Shown here in pieces: positions 1-4,995 of a stretch of 13,069 nt of DNA (within the stretch, counting starts at the first letter, position 1; every line of letters begins with the position of its first letter). This stretch comes from an uncultured Oscillibacter sp. Lineage in GTDB: Bacteria > Bacillota > Clostridia > Oscillospirales > Oscillospiraceae. Where the stretch lies: positions 1 through 13,069 of the forward strand of contig CAJUJW010000065.1 of NCBI GenBank assembly GCA_910586735.1, in the 5' to 3' direction. The translations under genes and the position numbers were made by a program. The notes under the pieces were generated by a model. It made no database searches. It was not told where the DNA came from and was given only the letters and a program-made list of their open reading frames with translations.

Positions 1-169
1 CTACGGCATGACCGACACCATGGGCCGGATGCACTCCGACGCCCAGTTCGCCGGCAGCTCCTCCGTCCCCGCTCACGTGGAGATGATGGGCTTCCTAGGC
101 ATGGGCAATAACCCCATGGTGGGCGCGACTGTGGCCGTGGCTGTGGCTGTGGCGGAGAGTAAGAAGTAA
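1..169 (+). CDS. GGGtGRT-family protein, C-terminal end only
   Basis: The frame starting at base 2 is open from the window edge to TAA at 167-169 and gives 55 residues, beginning YGMTDTMGRMHSD and ending with an alternating Ala/Val stretch and ESKK. From memory, this tail matches the end of the GGGtGRT protein family of Clostridia, in which a glycine-rich GGGTGRT signature lies shortly before an MTDTMGRMHSDAQFAGSS segment. The signature itself would lie just outside the window. The family has no established biochemical function that I know of, so no role is assigned. The gene ends at a strong bidirectional terminator shared with the convergent small gene downstream. Seen: open frame and stop. 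Recalled, not searched: the family name. Confidence 0.7.
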   Translation, partial: YGMTDTMGRMHSDAQFAGSSSVPAHVEMMGFLGMGNNPMVGATVAVAVAVAESKK

Positions 170-200
170 GCCGCGTTTCCGGCAGTCTTTCAGGATAAGG

Positions 201-235
201 AAAATCCCCGGAGTTTTCACTCCGGGGATTTTTTT
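201..235 (+). terminator. Bidirectional intrinsic terminator
   Basis: A perfect 13-bp stem (201-213 with 220-232) has a 6-nt loop, TTTTCA. T's run through 229-235 on the plus strand. Because the stem begins with AAAA, the minus strand also ends in a U-run, so it can stop both the upstream gene and the convergent small gene at 249-431. Confidence 0.92.
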
Positions 236-248
236 GCGGTTCCGCGCC

Positions 249-431
249 TCAGCCCATGCTGGAGACGGCGCTGTCCGCCGCCTGTTCCATGGCCGCGCCC
301 AGCTTGTGCATGCTCTGGTTCATCTGCTTTTTCACGGTCCGGCGGCTGCTCTGGGGGGCCATTATCCCCGCCACCGCGCCGGCCGCCATGCCCGCGCCGA
401 TACCCAGAAGGAACCCGGTGCTTTTCTTCAT
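249..431 (-). CDS. Small YtxH-like membrane-anchored protein
   Basis: A 60-residue protein. After MKKS it has one hydrophobic glycine/alanine-rich segment (about residues 5-24, FLLGIGAGMAAGAVAGIMAP), then a basic stretch (SSRRTVKKQ) and an amphipathic Met/Gln/Ala-rich helix. This is the usual shape of small Gram-positive YtxH-type proteins: an N-terminal membrane anchor with a cytoplasmic helix. The start is supported by AAGGAG about 9 bases upstream. It converges on the preceding gene and shares its terminator. No enzymatic motif is present, so a structural or stress-related envelope role is only a guess based on the family. Its real length, ribosome binding site and terminator make it more likely a gene than a chance frame. 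Confidence 0.7.
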   Translation of the reverse strand: MKKSTGFLLGIGAGMAAGAVAGIMAPQSSRRTVKKQMNQSMHKLGAAMEQAADSAVSSMG

Positions 432-498
432 CTTGACTCACTCCTTTTCCGTACGGAAACAGTCTGCCCGGCCGGGCAAAAAAAATCCGCCGGACCAT

Positions 499-527
499 TT
501 GCCAAAGCCCGCCAAATGCGGTATACT
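499..527 (+). promoter_or_regulatory. Sigma-A promoter for the phosphatase/GNAT gene
   Basis: TTGCCA at 499-504 and TATACT at 522-527 are separated by exactly 17 bases. Transcription would start near 534, leaving a leader of about 190 nt before the ATG at 723. That leader contains the inverted-repeat element at 541-702. Confidence 0.8.
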
Positions 528-540
528 ATGGAAAATATAA

Positions 541-702
541 GAAGCTGCACCAACAGGCGGCGGCACACGTCTTGCCGGAAAATTTTCCGTCTGGACTGCG
601 TCAAAACCGCTTGAAATCCGTCAGGATTCCCGCACGTTTTTTCCTTGCCGGACGAAAAATTTTCTCGCCAATCCGCATACCGCCGCCTATTGGTACAGCT
701 TC
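541..702. repeat. Imperfect inverted-repeat element (MITE-like) in a 5' leader
   Basis: The outer 23 bases, 541-563 (starting GAAGCTGCACCAACAGGCGG), pair with 680-702 at 21 of 23 positions. Weaker complementarity continues inward to about 582/661, around AAAATTTT. The middle (about 594-650) is not palindromic. TAA lies immediately outside each end (538-540 and 703-705) and could be a 3-bp target duplication. No open frame of credible length fills it. Size, terminal repeats and possible duplication fit a small non-autonomous mobile element. A structured leader RNA is the alternative. It lies between the promoter and the start of the downstream gene, so it would be transcribed. Confidence 0.6.
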
Positions 703-722
703 TAATCCCAGGAGGCGCAGTC

Positions 723-1751
723 ATGACCACCATTTATCTCATCCGCCACGCCGAGGCGGAGGGCAATCTCTACCGCATCGCCCAGGGCCAGCACGAGAGC
801 AGCCTCACCGACCGGGGACGGCGGCAGGTTCAGGCCCTGGAGCGCCGCTTTGCCGGCGTCCGGATCGACGCCGTCTACGCCAGCGACCTGTACCGCACCC
901 GGGCCACCGCCGCCGCCATTTACAAGCCCAAGGGCCTGCCCCTGCACCCCGCGCCGGGTCTCCGGGAAATCTGCGTGGGGGACTGGGAGGGCCGCACCTG
1001 GGGGGACATCGCCCGCCAGTACCCCCAGGAGATGGCGGACTTCGGCAGCCGCATGGACCGCTGGTCCATCCCCGGGGCCGAGACCCCGGCCCAGGTGCTG
1101 GCCAGGGTCCGGGGGACCGTGGAAGACATCGCCCGGGAGAATCCGGGCAGGACTCTGGCCCTGTTCTCCCACGGCTACGCCATCCGCCTGCTGCTGGCAA
1201 ATCTCCAGGGCATCTCCCTCCGGGACACCGGGGAGAAGTCCCCCACCGGGGACAACACCGCCGTGTCCCTGCTGGAGTGGGACGGGGAGAATCTCCGGGT
1301 GGTCTGGCAGAACGACAACAGCCATCTGAAGACCCCGGAGTATCTGGCGGGGGAGAAGCCCGCCAGGGCCAAGCGGGCCTTCGCCCTGGAGCCGGGGCTG
1401 TGGTTCCGGGTCCCGCCCCTCTCCCGCTGGGAGGAGGCCCGGCCCATTGACGCGCCCCTGACCCTGGAGGGCTGTCTGGGGGAGGAGCCCGTGGGACTGC
1501 TCCAGCTGGACCCGGATTCCGGGCGGGTTCTCCTGGTGTACGTCCGGCCGGAGTTCCGCCGCCGGGGTTTCGGCGTCCAGCTGATGGGCCAGGCGGTGCT
1601 GCGTGTCCGGGAACAGGGGGGAGAGACCCTGTCCGCCCTTTTCAGCGGCGGGGAGGGGGAGGAGTTCCTCCGGGACTGCGGCTTTGCCCCCAAGGGCGGG
1701 GAGGACAGGACCCTGTGGGAGAAATACATCGGCTTTGACCCGGATATCTGA
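723..1751 (+). CDS. Histidine phosphatase fused to a GNAT acetyltransferase domain
   Basis: 342 residues. The N-terminal domain (about 1-200) is a phosphoglycerate-mutase-like histidine phosphatase. It has the RHA phosphohistidine motif at residues 8-10, a second arginine in YASDLYRTR (about 58), the acidic residue in LREICVGDWEG (about 82) and the second histidine in SHGYAIR (about 150). About residues 220-342 look like a GNAT N-acetyltransferase: a strand ending LLVYVRPEF, then the acetyl-CoA pyrophosphate loop RRRGFG at 279-284 and a C-terminal GFAPKGGEDR strand. The start is fixed by AGGAGG at 710-715, 7 bases before ATG; in-frame codons further upstream lie in the leader repeat and are not used. 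Phosphatases of this family act on phosphosugars, nucleotides or phosphoproteins; neither the substrate here nor the acetyl acceptor can be read from sequence. The usual single-domain phosphatase is about 200 aa, so the extension is real. Confidence 0.88.
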   Translation: MTTIYLIRHAEAEGNLYRIAQGQHESSLTDRGRRQVQALERRFAGVRIDAVYASDLYRTRATAAAIYKPKGLPLHPAPGLREICVGDWEGRTWGDIARQYPQEMADFGSRMDRWSIPGAETPAQVLARVRGTVEDIARENPGRTLALFSHGYAIRLLLANLQGISLRDTGEKSPTGDNTAVSLLEWDGENLRVVWQNDNSHLKTPEYLAGEKPARAKRAFALEPGLWFRVPPLSRWEEARPIDAPLTLEGCLGEEPVGLLQLDPDSGRVLLVYVRPEFRRRGFGVQLMGQAVLRVREQGGETLSALFSGGEGEEFLRDCGFAPKGGEDRTLWEKYIGFDPDI

Positions 1752-1823
1752 GGGACGTTGAGGGGGGGCGTAAAGACTTCGCAAATTCCTTGTCCCGCCC
1801 GACGGATTCCGGCAAAGTTAGCG

Positions 1824-1852
1824 TTGACAAAACGTGTATGATTCCATATAGT
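1824..1852 (+). promoter_or_regulatory. Consensus sigma-A promoter ahead of the riboswitch
   Basis: A perfect TTGACA at 1824-1829 and TATAGT at 1847-1852, with a 17-base spacer. Transcription would start near 1859, just before the yybP-ykoY aptamer, so the whole riboswitch is in the leader. Confidence 0.88.
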
Positions 1853-1873
1853 GGTCTCACAGCTCATGGCTTC

Positions 1874-1991
1874 ATAAAAGGGAGTAGCTTACGAATCCCG
1901 CCGGTCCTTCCGGCGGGTAAGCGTGGCGCGGCTCGTCATCACGATGACCTCACCGTCATCCGGGCCCGCTGAAAAGCGAGACTTTTATCCC
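1874..1991 (+). promoter_or_regulatory. yybP-ykoY (Mn2+-sensing) riboswitch aptamer
   Basis: The closing helix P1 pairs ATAAAAG (1874-1880) with CTTTTAT (1982-1988). Directly after the 5' strand comes GGGAGTAGC, the conserved AAAGGGGAGTAGC-type start of the yybP-ykoY class. A GC hairpin follows (CCCGCCGG...CCGGCGGG, about 1897-1917), then the second conserved block CTCACCG (about 1949-1955) and the 3' AGCGAGAC joining P1. Members of this class bind Mn2+ and activate efflux genes. Downstream, 1975-1991 (AGCGAGACTTTTATCCC) is complementary at 16 of 17 positions to 2027-2043. An alternative long hairpin would therefore open P1. This is the probable expression platform. Confidence 0.88.
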
Positions 1992-2043
1992 GTGGGACAA
2001 CTGCCGGTCTTCCGGTGTTGTTCCGGGGGATAGAAGTCTCGCT
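1975..2043 (+). promoter_or_regulatory. Riboswitch expression-platform hairpin
   Basis: The 3' half of the aptamer (1975-1991) can pair with GGGATAGAAGTCTCGCT at 2027-2043, with one mismatch. Between them an inner hairpin (GGGACAAC with GTTGTTCC, plus CCGG/CCGG) completes a rod-like structure. It is mutually exclusive with P1. It is followed by GAATTTATGG rather than a clean U-run, so the sequence does not decide between termination and another mode of control. Confidence 0.65.
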
Positions 2044-2091
2044 GAATTTATGGAGCCTGTGTCTTCGGGTTCCAGGAAAGCGGTGAAACGT

Positions 2092-3048
2092 ATGGAAATT
2101 TGGATTACGGTGCTTTTGTTTCTCCTGGGGCTCCTCCTGATCATCAAGGGGGGCGACTGGTTCCTGGACGGGGCCGTGTGGATCGCGGAGGCCACCGGCG
2201 TGCCCCGGTTCATCATCGGGGCCACCATCGTCTCCCTGGCCACCACTCTGCCGGAGCTGACGGTCTCCGTCACCGGCACCCTCCAGGGGGAGGTGGACCT
2301 GGCGGTGGGCAACGCCGTGGGCAGCGTCACCGCCAACCTGGGGCTGATTCTGGGATTGTCCCTGGTGTGCATCCCCTCGGCGGTGCGGCGGTCCCAGTTC
2401 CAGCTGAAGGCCCTGCTGATGGTTCTGGGGGCGGCGCTGCTGATGGTGCTCAGCCGGGGGGGCGTGCTGCGGGCCCTGCCGGGGACTCTGCTGTTCGCCG
2501 TCTTCGCCCTTTATATCTGGAGCAACCTCCGGGACGCCCGGGCCGGCATGGCGGAGGAGCGGGAGGCCCATCCCAAACGCCGGGCCATCTCCCGGCCCCA
2601 GATGATGGAGAAGCTCTTTCTCTTCGCCCTGGGCATCACGGCCATTGTCATCGGGTCTCAGCTCTTGATCAACTACGGCAGCGAGCTGGCATTGCTGATG
2701 GGGGTGCCCGCCAGCATCATCGGCGTCACCATGGTGGCCATCGGCACCTCGCTTCCCGAGCTGGTGACCACCCTGACGGCCATCGCCAAGAAAGAGGCCT
2801 CCATGTCCGTGGGGAACATCATCGGGGCCAACGTCATCGACCTGACCATGATTCTGCCGGTGTGCTCCGCCGTCAGCGGCGGGGCGCTGACCATCGGGGC
2901 CCAGACCACGGCCCTGGATATGCCCGCATGTCTGCTGCTGTGCTGCATGGCGGTAATTCCCCCCCTGGTCACAGAGCGGTTCTACCGCTGGCAGGGCGCG
3001 CTGATGCTGATGATCTACGGGGTGTATGTGGTACTGCTGGTGACTTGA
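2092..3048 (+). CDS. CaCA-family sodium/calcium (or manganese) antiporter, YrbG-like
   Basis: 318 residues of almost continuous membrane segments, with the two internal alpha repeats of the calcium/cation antiporter superfamily. Repeat 1 is about residues 43-88, with TTLPE at 51-55 and GNAVGSVTANLGLILG. Repeat 2 is about 211-256, with GTSLPE at 218-223 and GNIIGANVIDLTMIL. A charged cytoplasmic loop (about 147-175) separates the halves, giving roughly ten helices. The conserved acidic residues E55 and E223 would bind the cation. ATG at 2092 is preferred over the in-frame ATG at 2050, because 2050 sits at the foot of the riboswitch hairpin with no ribosome binding site. AGGAAAGCGGTG precedes 2092. 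The Mn2+-type riboswitch upstream suggests it exports Mn2+ (or Ca2+) when the metal is in excess; the substrate is inference. Confidence 0.9.
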   Translation: MEIWITVLLFLLGLLLIIKGGDWFLDGAVWIAEATGVPRFIIGATIVSLATTLPELTVSVTGTLQGEVDLAVGNAVGSVTANLGLILGLSLVCIPSAVRRSQFQLKALLMVLGAALLMVLSRGGVLRALPGTLLFAVFALYIWSNLRDARAGMAEEREAHPKRRAISRPQMMEKLFLFALGITAIVIGSQLLINYGSELALLMGVPASIIGVTMVAIGTSLPELVTTLTAIAKKEASMSVGNIIGANVIDLTMILPVCSAVSGGALTIGAQTTALDMPACLLLCCMAVIPPLVTERFYRWQGALMLMIYGVYVVLLVT

Positions 3049-3067
3049 TGCTTTTCTTGAAAGATAT

Positions 3068-3102
3068 GGGGGCTCTTAGCGGCTCTGCCGCTTAGAGCCC
3101 CC
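3068..3102 (+). other. Strong hairpin after the antiporter gene, without a U-run
   Basis: A 16-bp stem (3068-3083 with 3087-3102, GGGGGCTCTTAGCGGC on the left arm) has one T-T mismatch and a 3-nt loop. It lies 20 bases after the antiporter stop. It is followed by TAATACCC, not T's, so it is probably an mRNA 3'-end stabiliser or a repeat rather than the terminator itself. Confidence 0.5.
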
Positions 3103-3203
3103 TAATACCCGGAGGGTAAAAGCATCCAAAGAACTTTAGGCCCGCTCTGAGAGTCCGGCAGCAGACCGGGCCGAAGCGACGGCAACCTGGATTTGCGCAT
3201 AAT

Positions 3204-3239
3204 GAAAAACCGGGGGACTTTGCGGTCCTCCGGTTTTTC
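3204..3239. terminator. Bidirectional terminator between antiporter and kinase-like genes
   Basis: A 15-bp stem (3204-3218 with 3225-3239) contains one G-T wobble and a 6-nt loop. GAAAAACC on one side and GGTTTTTC on the other give U-runs in both directions. It would end the antiporter transcript on the plus strand and the convergent kinase-like gene on the minus strand. Confidence 0.88.
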
Positions 3240-3256
3240 TATGGGGTTTGGCGGCC

Positions 3257-4048
3257 TCAGCGGTTTCGGATTCCGAAAGCCTCCGGCGGCAGGGCGTCCG
3301 ACAGGGCCATCAGCGTCCGGTTGAAGCCCCCGCTGTAGTCGAAGAGAACGTCCGAGAGGGTGGTTCCATAGAGCCGGTCCGGCATGGAGAAGGTAAAGCG
3401 GCTGCCCCGGCCAACCTCGGATTCCGCCATGATCGTGCCGCCGTGGCCCTGGGCGATGCCCCGGCAGATGGCCAGGCCCAGGCCCAGGCCCTGGGGCGGC
3501 GGGGCGGGGGAGTCCGCCTTGTGATAGCTGTCAAAGAGCGTTTCCATCCGCTCCTGGGGGATGCCGGGGCCCGTGTCCTCCACGGAGAGGAGGACACGCC
3601 CCGCCGTCAGGCGCAGCTCCACGGTGATGAGCCCGCCGGGCGGGGTGAATTTGAAGGCGTTGGACAGAAGCTGATAGAGCAGCTGCTCCAGCGCGTCGGG
3701 GGAGAAAGCGCAGAGGTGGCTGTCCGCCGCGCAGATCAGGCGGGTCTCCAGCCCCCGCAGGGGGGCCAGGGAGGCGATCTTGGCGAAGAGCTCGGAGACG
3801 AAGTCCACGATGTCCCGGTCCTTCATGGGGAGGGGCTCGTCGTTCAGGTAGCGGGTGGCGGTGAGGTCGTTCACCATGCGGATCAGGCGGTAGTAGCTCT
3901 GGTCCACCAGCGCCGCCTTGGCGTCCAGCTCCGGGGCCTGTTCCCGGGCGGCGGCGGGCGCCAGCCGGGCGGCGGCGAAATAGAGGCTGCTCAGAGCGCC
4001 CCGCATCTGGGCGGCGGCTTGGGGCAGAAGTGAGAGGTCCAGGTCCAT
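3257..4048 (-). CDS. Histidine-kinase-like ATPase lacking the phosphoacceptor histidine
   Basis: 263 residues from ATG at 4048, which has AGGAG 10 bases upstream; a TTG further up is in frame but its codons overlap this ribosome binding site. The C-terminal half is a GHKL ATPase domain: N-box QLLSNAFKFT (126-135), G1 DTGPGIP (158-164), F-box-like LFDSYHK (171-177) and G2 GLGLGLAICRGIA (187-199). Residues 10-70 are helical and occupy the dimerisation/H-box place, but no histidine occurs in the first 110 residues, so classical autophosphorylation at an H-box is not possible. There is no signal, membrane helix or PAS domain, so it is cytosolic. About 40 residues follow the ATPase core. No response regulator gene is adjacent. 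The upstream tandem Spo0A boxes suggest a role around sporulation entry or its feedback. It could be a pseudokinase or a Spo0B/anti-sigma-like phosphotransfer partner; that is inference. Confidence 0.82.
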   Translation of the reverse strand: MDLDLSLLPQAAAQMRGALSSLYFAAARLAPAAAREQAPELDAKAALVDQSYYRLIRMVNDLTATRYLNDEPLPMKDRDIVDFVSELFAKIASLAPLRGLETRLICAADSHLCAFSPDALEQLLYQLLSNAFKFTPPGGLITVELRLTAGRVLLSVEDTGPGIPQERMETLFDSYHKADSPAPPPQGLGLGLAICRGIAQGHGGTIMAESEVGRGSRFTFSMPDRLYGTTLSDVLFDYSGGFNRTLMALSDALPPEAFGIRNR

Positions 4049-4170
4049 AAGGGTGTGTCTCCTTTCCGGCAAAACTCCCGGAGAGGCGGTCCACCCCCTG
4101 GAAGCGTCTGGGTTAGCATTTGCCGGGGGAGGCGGTCCAAGCCAAGGAAAAGACTGCCTCCCCCGGAAAC

Positions 4171-4199
4171 ATCATATCAAAAAGCCGGGGAGAACACAA
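4171..4199 (-). promoter_or_regulatory. Promoter of the kinase-like gene
   Basis: On the minus strand, TTGTGT (4199-4194) and TATGAT (4176-4171) have a 17-base spacer. Transcription would start near 4164, giving a leader of about 115 nt with strong hairpin potential (4123-4133 pairs with 4156-4166). Confidence 0.65.
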
Positions 4200-4204
4200 G
4201 GAGT

Positions 4205-4223
4205 TTGTCGAATCTTGTCGAAT
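4205..4223. promoter_or_regulatory. Tandem Spo0A boxes
   Basis: Two copies of TTGTCGAAT (4205-4213 and 4215-4223) are offset by exactly 10 bases. Each contains TGTCGAA, the consensus 0A box bound by phosphorylated Spo0A. They sit just upstream of the -35 box of the kinase-like gene, at roughly -42 to -58 from its predicted start. Spo0A activates promoters such as spoIIG and spoIIE from this region with two boxes one helical turn apart. The match and spacing are seen; Spo0A binding is inferred. Confidence 0.75.
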
Positions 4224-4253
4224 TTTGCCGGCAGGGGTAAAACGGCGGGGAAG

Positions 4254-4281
4254 AAAAAACCGCCGCCCGGTTGGGCGGCGG
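4254..4281 (-). terminator. Terminator of the PIN-like nuclease gene
   Basis: On the minus strand, a 9-bp GC stem (CCGCCGCCC with GGGCGGCGG, 4273-4281 and 4260-4268) with a 4-nt loop is followed by six T's (4259-4254). It lies just after the gene's stop codon and upstream of the promoter of the kinase-like gene, so the two genes are separate units. Confidence 0.9.
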
Positions 4282-4298
4282 CTGCGCAGTGGGAGAGT

Positions 4299-4886
4299 TT
4301 AGTCCTCAGAGTCTTGAATGGGGGGCTTTTTGCGGCGGCCGCCCCGGCGGGGGCGGGTTACCTTGACGGGCTTTTCCGCCTCCGGTTCCGGGGCTTGAAA
4401 AATCCGCTTGAGGTGGTTGTACAGGGCGCAGCCCTGGGCGGAGCCGTACTCCTTCACCAGGGCGTTGCACAGCTCCTGGCGGTCCGCCGCCCGGAGGATG
4501 AAGGGCAGGTGGAGGCAGCTCTCGATGGAGGGGCGGAGGGCCACCTCCTGAAAAGCCCCGGCGTAGCGGGCCTGGAGGGCGTCGATGGAGGCGGCGTAGC
4601 CCTTGTCCTGGCTGATGACGTAGGCGTAGTCCGCCTCCCGCTTGCCCACCAGGACGCCCAGCTCGGTGATGATCTGGAAGTCGATGGAGTTTTTGCCGCC
4701 CCGGACGCTCTCGATATACTGCACGTCCGCCGCCGTTCCGGTGCAGAGCTTTTTCAGCTTGGTGAGGGCCAAGCCCTTTTCCTTCTGGTAGAAGATGAGG
4801 ACGGTGTCCTGCTCCGAGAGCATGTCGACGCCTGTCAGGCCGGTGCCGATGTTGTTGTCTCCGTCCACGAGAAAAATTGTTTTCAT
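4299..4886 (-). CDS. PIN/NYN-like nuclease domain protein
   Basis: 195 residues. The first 125 or so form a PIN-like fold. The N-terminal strand carries VDGDNN (residues 7-12, acidic D8 and D10), then GKNSIDFQI (D69) and VISQDKGY (D94). These acids would coordinate Mg2+ or Mn2+ in an RNase active site. After a helical segment, the C-terminus (about 166-195) is proline-rich and strongly basic (KVTRPRRGGRRKK), suggesting nucleic-acid binding, and ends acidic. No antitoxin-sized partner is adjacent, so it does not look like a VapC-type toxin pair. The target RNA is unknown. AAGGA lies 8 bases before the ATG. The gene has its own promoter and terminator. Confidence 0.78.
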   Translation of the reverse strand: MKTIFLVDGDNNIGTGLTGVDMLSEQDTVLIFYQKEKGLALTKLKKLCTGTAADVQYIESVRGGKNSIDFQIITELGVLVGKREADYAYVISQDKGYAASIDALQARYAGAFQEVALRPSIESCLHLPFILRAADRQELCNALVKEYGSAQGCALYNHLKRIFQAPEPEAEKPVKVTRPRRGGRRKKPPIQDSED

Positions 4887-4910
4887 GAAGTCGTTCCTTT
4901 GTATGGTATT

Positions 4911-4928
4911 CGCGCCGGAACCGGCGCG
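4911..4928 (-). promoter_or_regulatory. GC-rich palindrome in the leader of the PIN-like gene
   Basis: CGCGCCGGAACCGGCGCG is self-complementary apart from the central AA. It lies between the promoter (-10 at 4946-4951) and the ribosome binding site. It could be an RNA hairpin or a regulator site; no family can be assigned. Confidence 0.45.
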
Positions 4929-4945
4929 TGGGATTACGAGGGGTA

Positions 4946-4974
4946 AGTATAGCAGGTTTTCGGGGGAAAGGCAA
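4946..4974 (-). promoter_or_regulatory. Promoter of the PIN-like nuclease gene
   Basis: On the minus strand, TTGCCT (4974-4969) and TATACT (4951-4946) are 17 bases apart. It lies between the end of cinA and the PIN-like gene, giving a leader of about 50 nt. Confidence 0.8.
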
Positions 4975-4995
4975 GGGGAAAATGGGGGTGGGCTC

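Noticed and set aside
702..1784. Long minus-strand open frame opposite the phosphatase/GNAT gene
   Set aside because: Low-complexity Pro/Gly/Gln-rich translation typical of the antisense of a GC-rich gene; no ribosome binding site or domain.
3130..3195. SAM-I riboswitch-like text (CCGGGCC...GGCAACC)
   Set aside because: Only one short block resembles the class. The remaining helices are missing and the terminator follows with no plus-strand gene to control.
4299..4886. VapC-type toxin of a toxin-antitoxin pair
   Set aside because: No small antitoxin gene precedes it. It has its own promoter, is longer than VapC and carries a basic tail.
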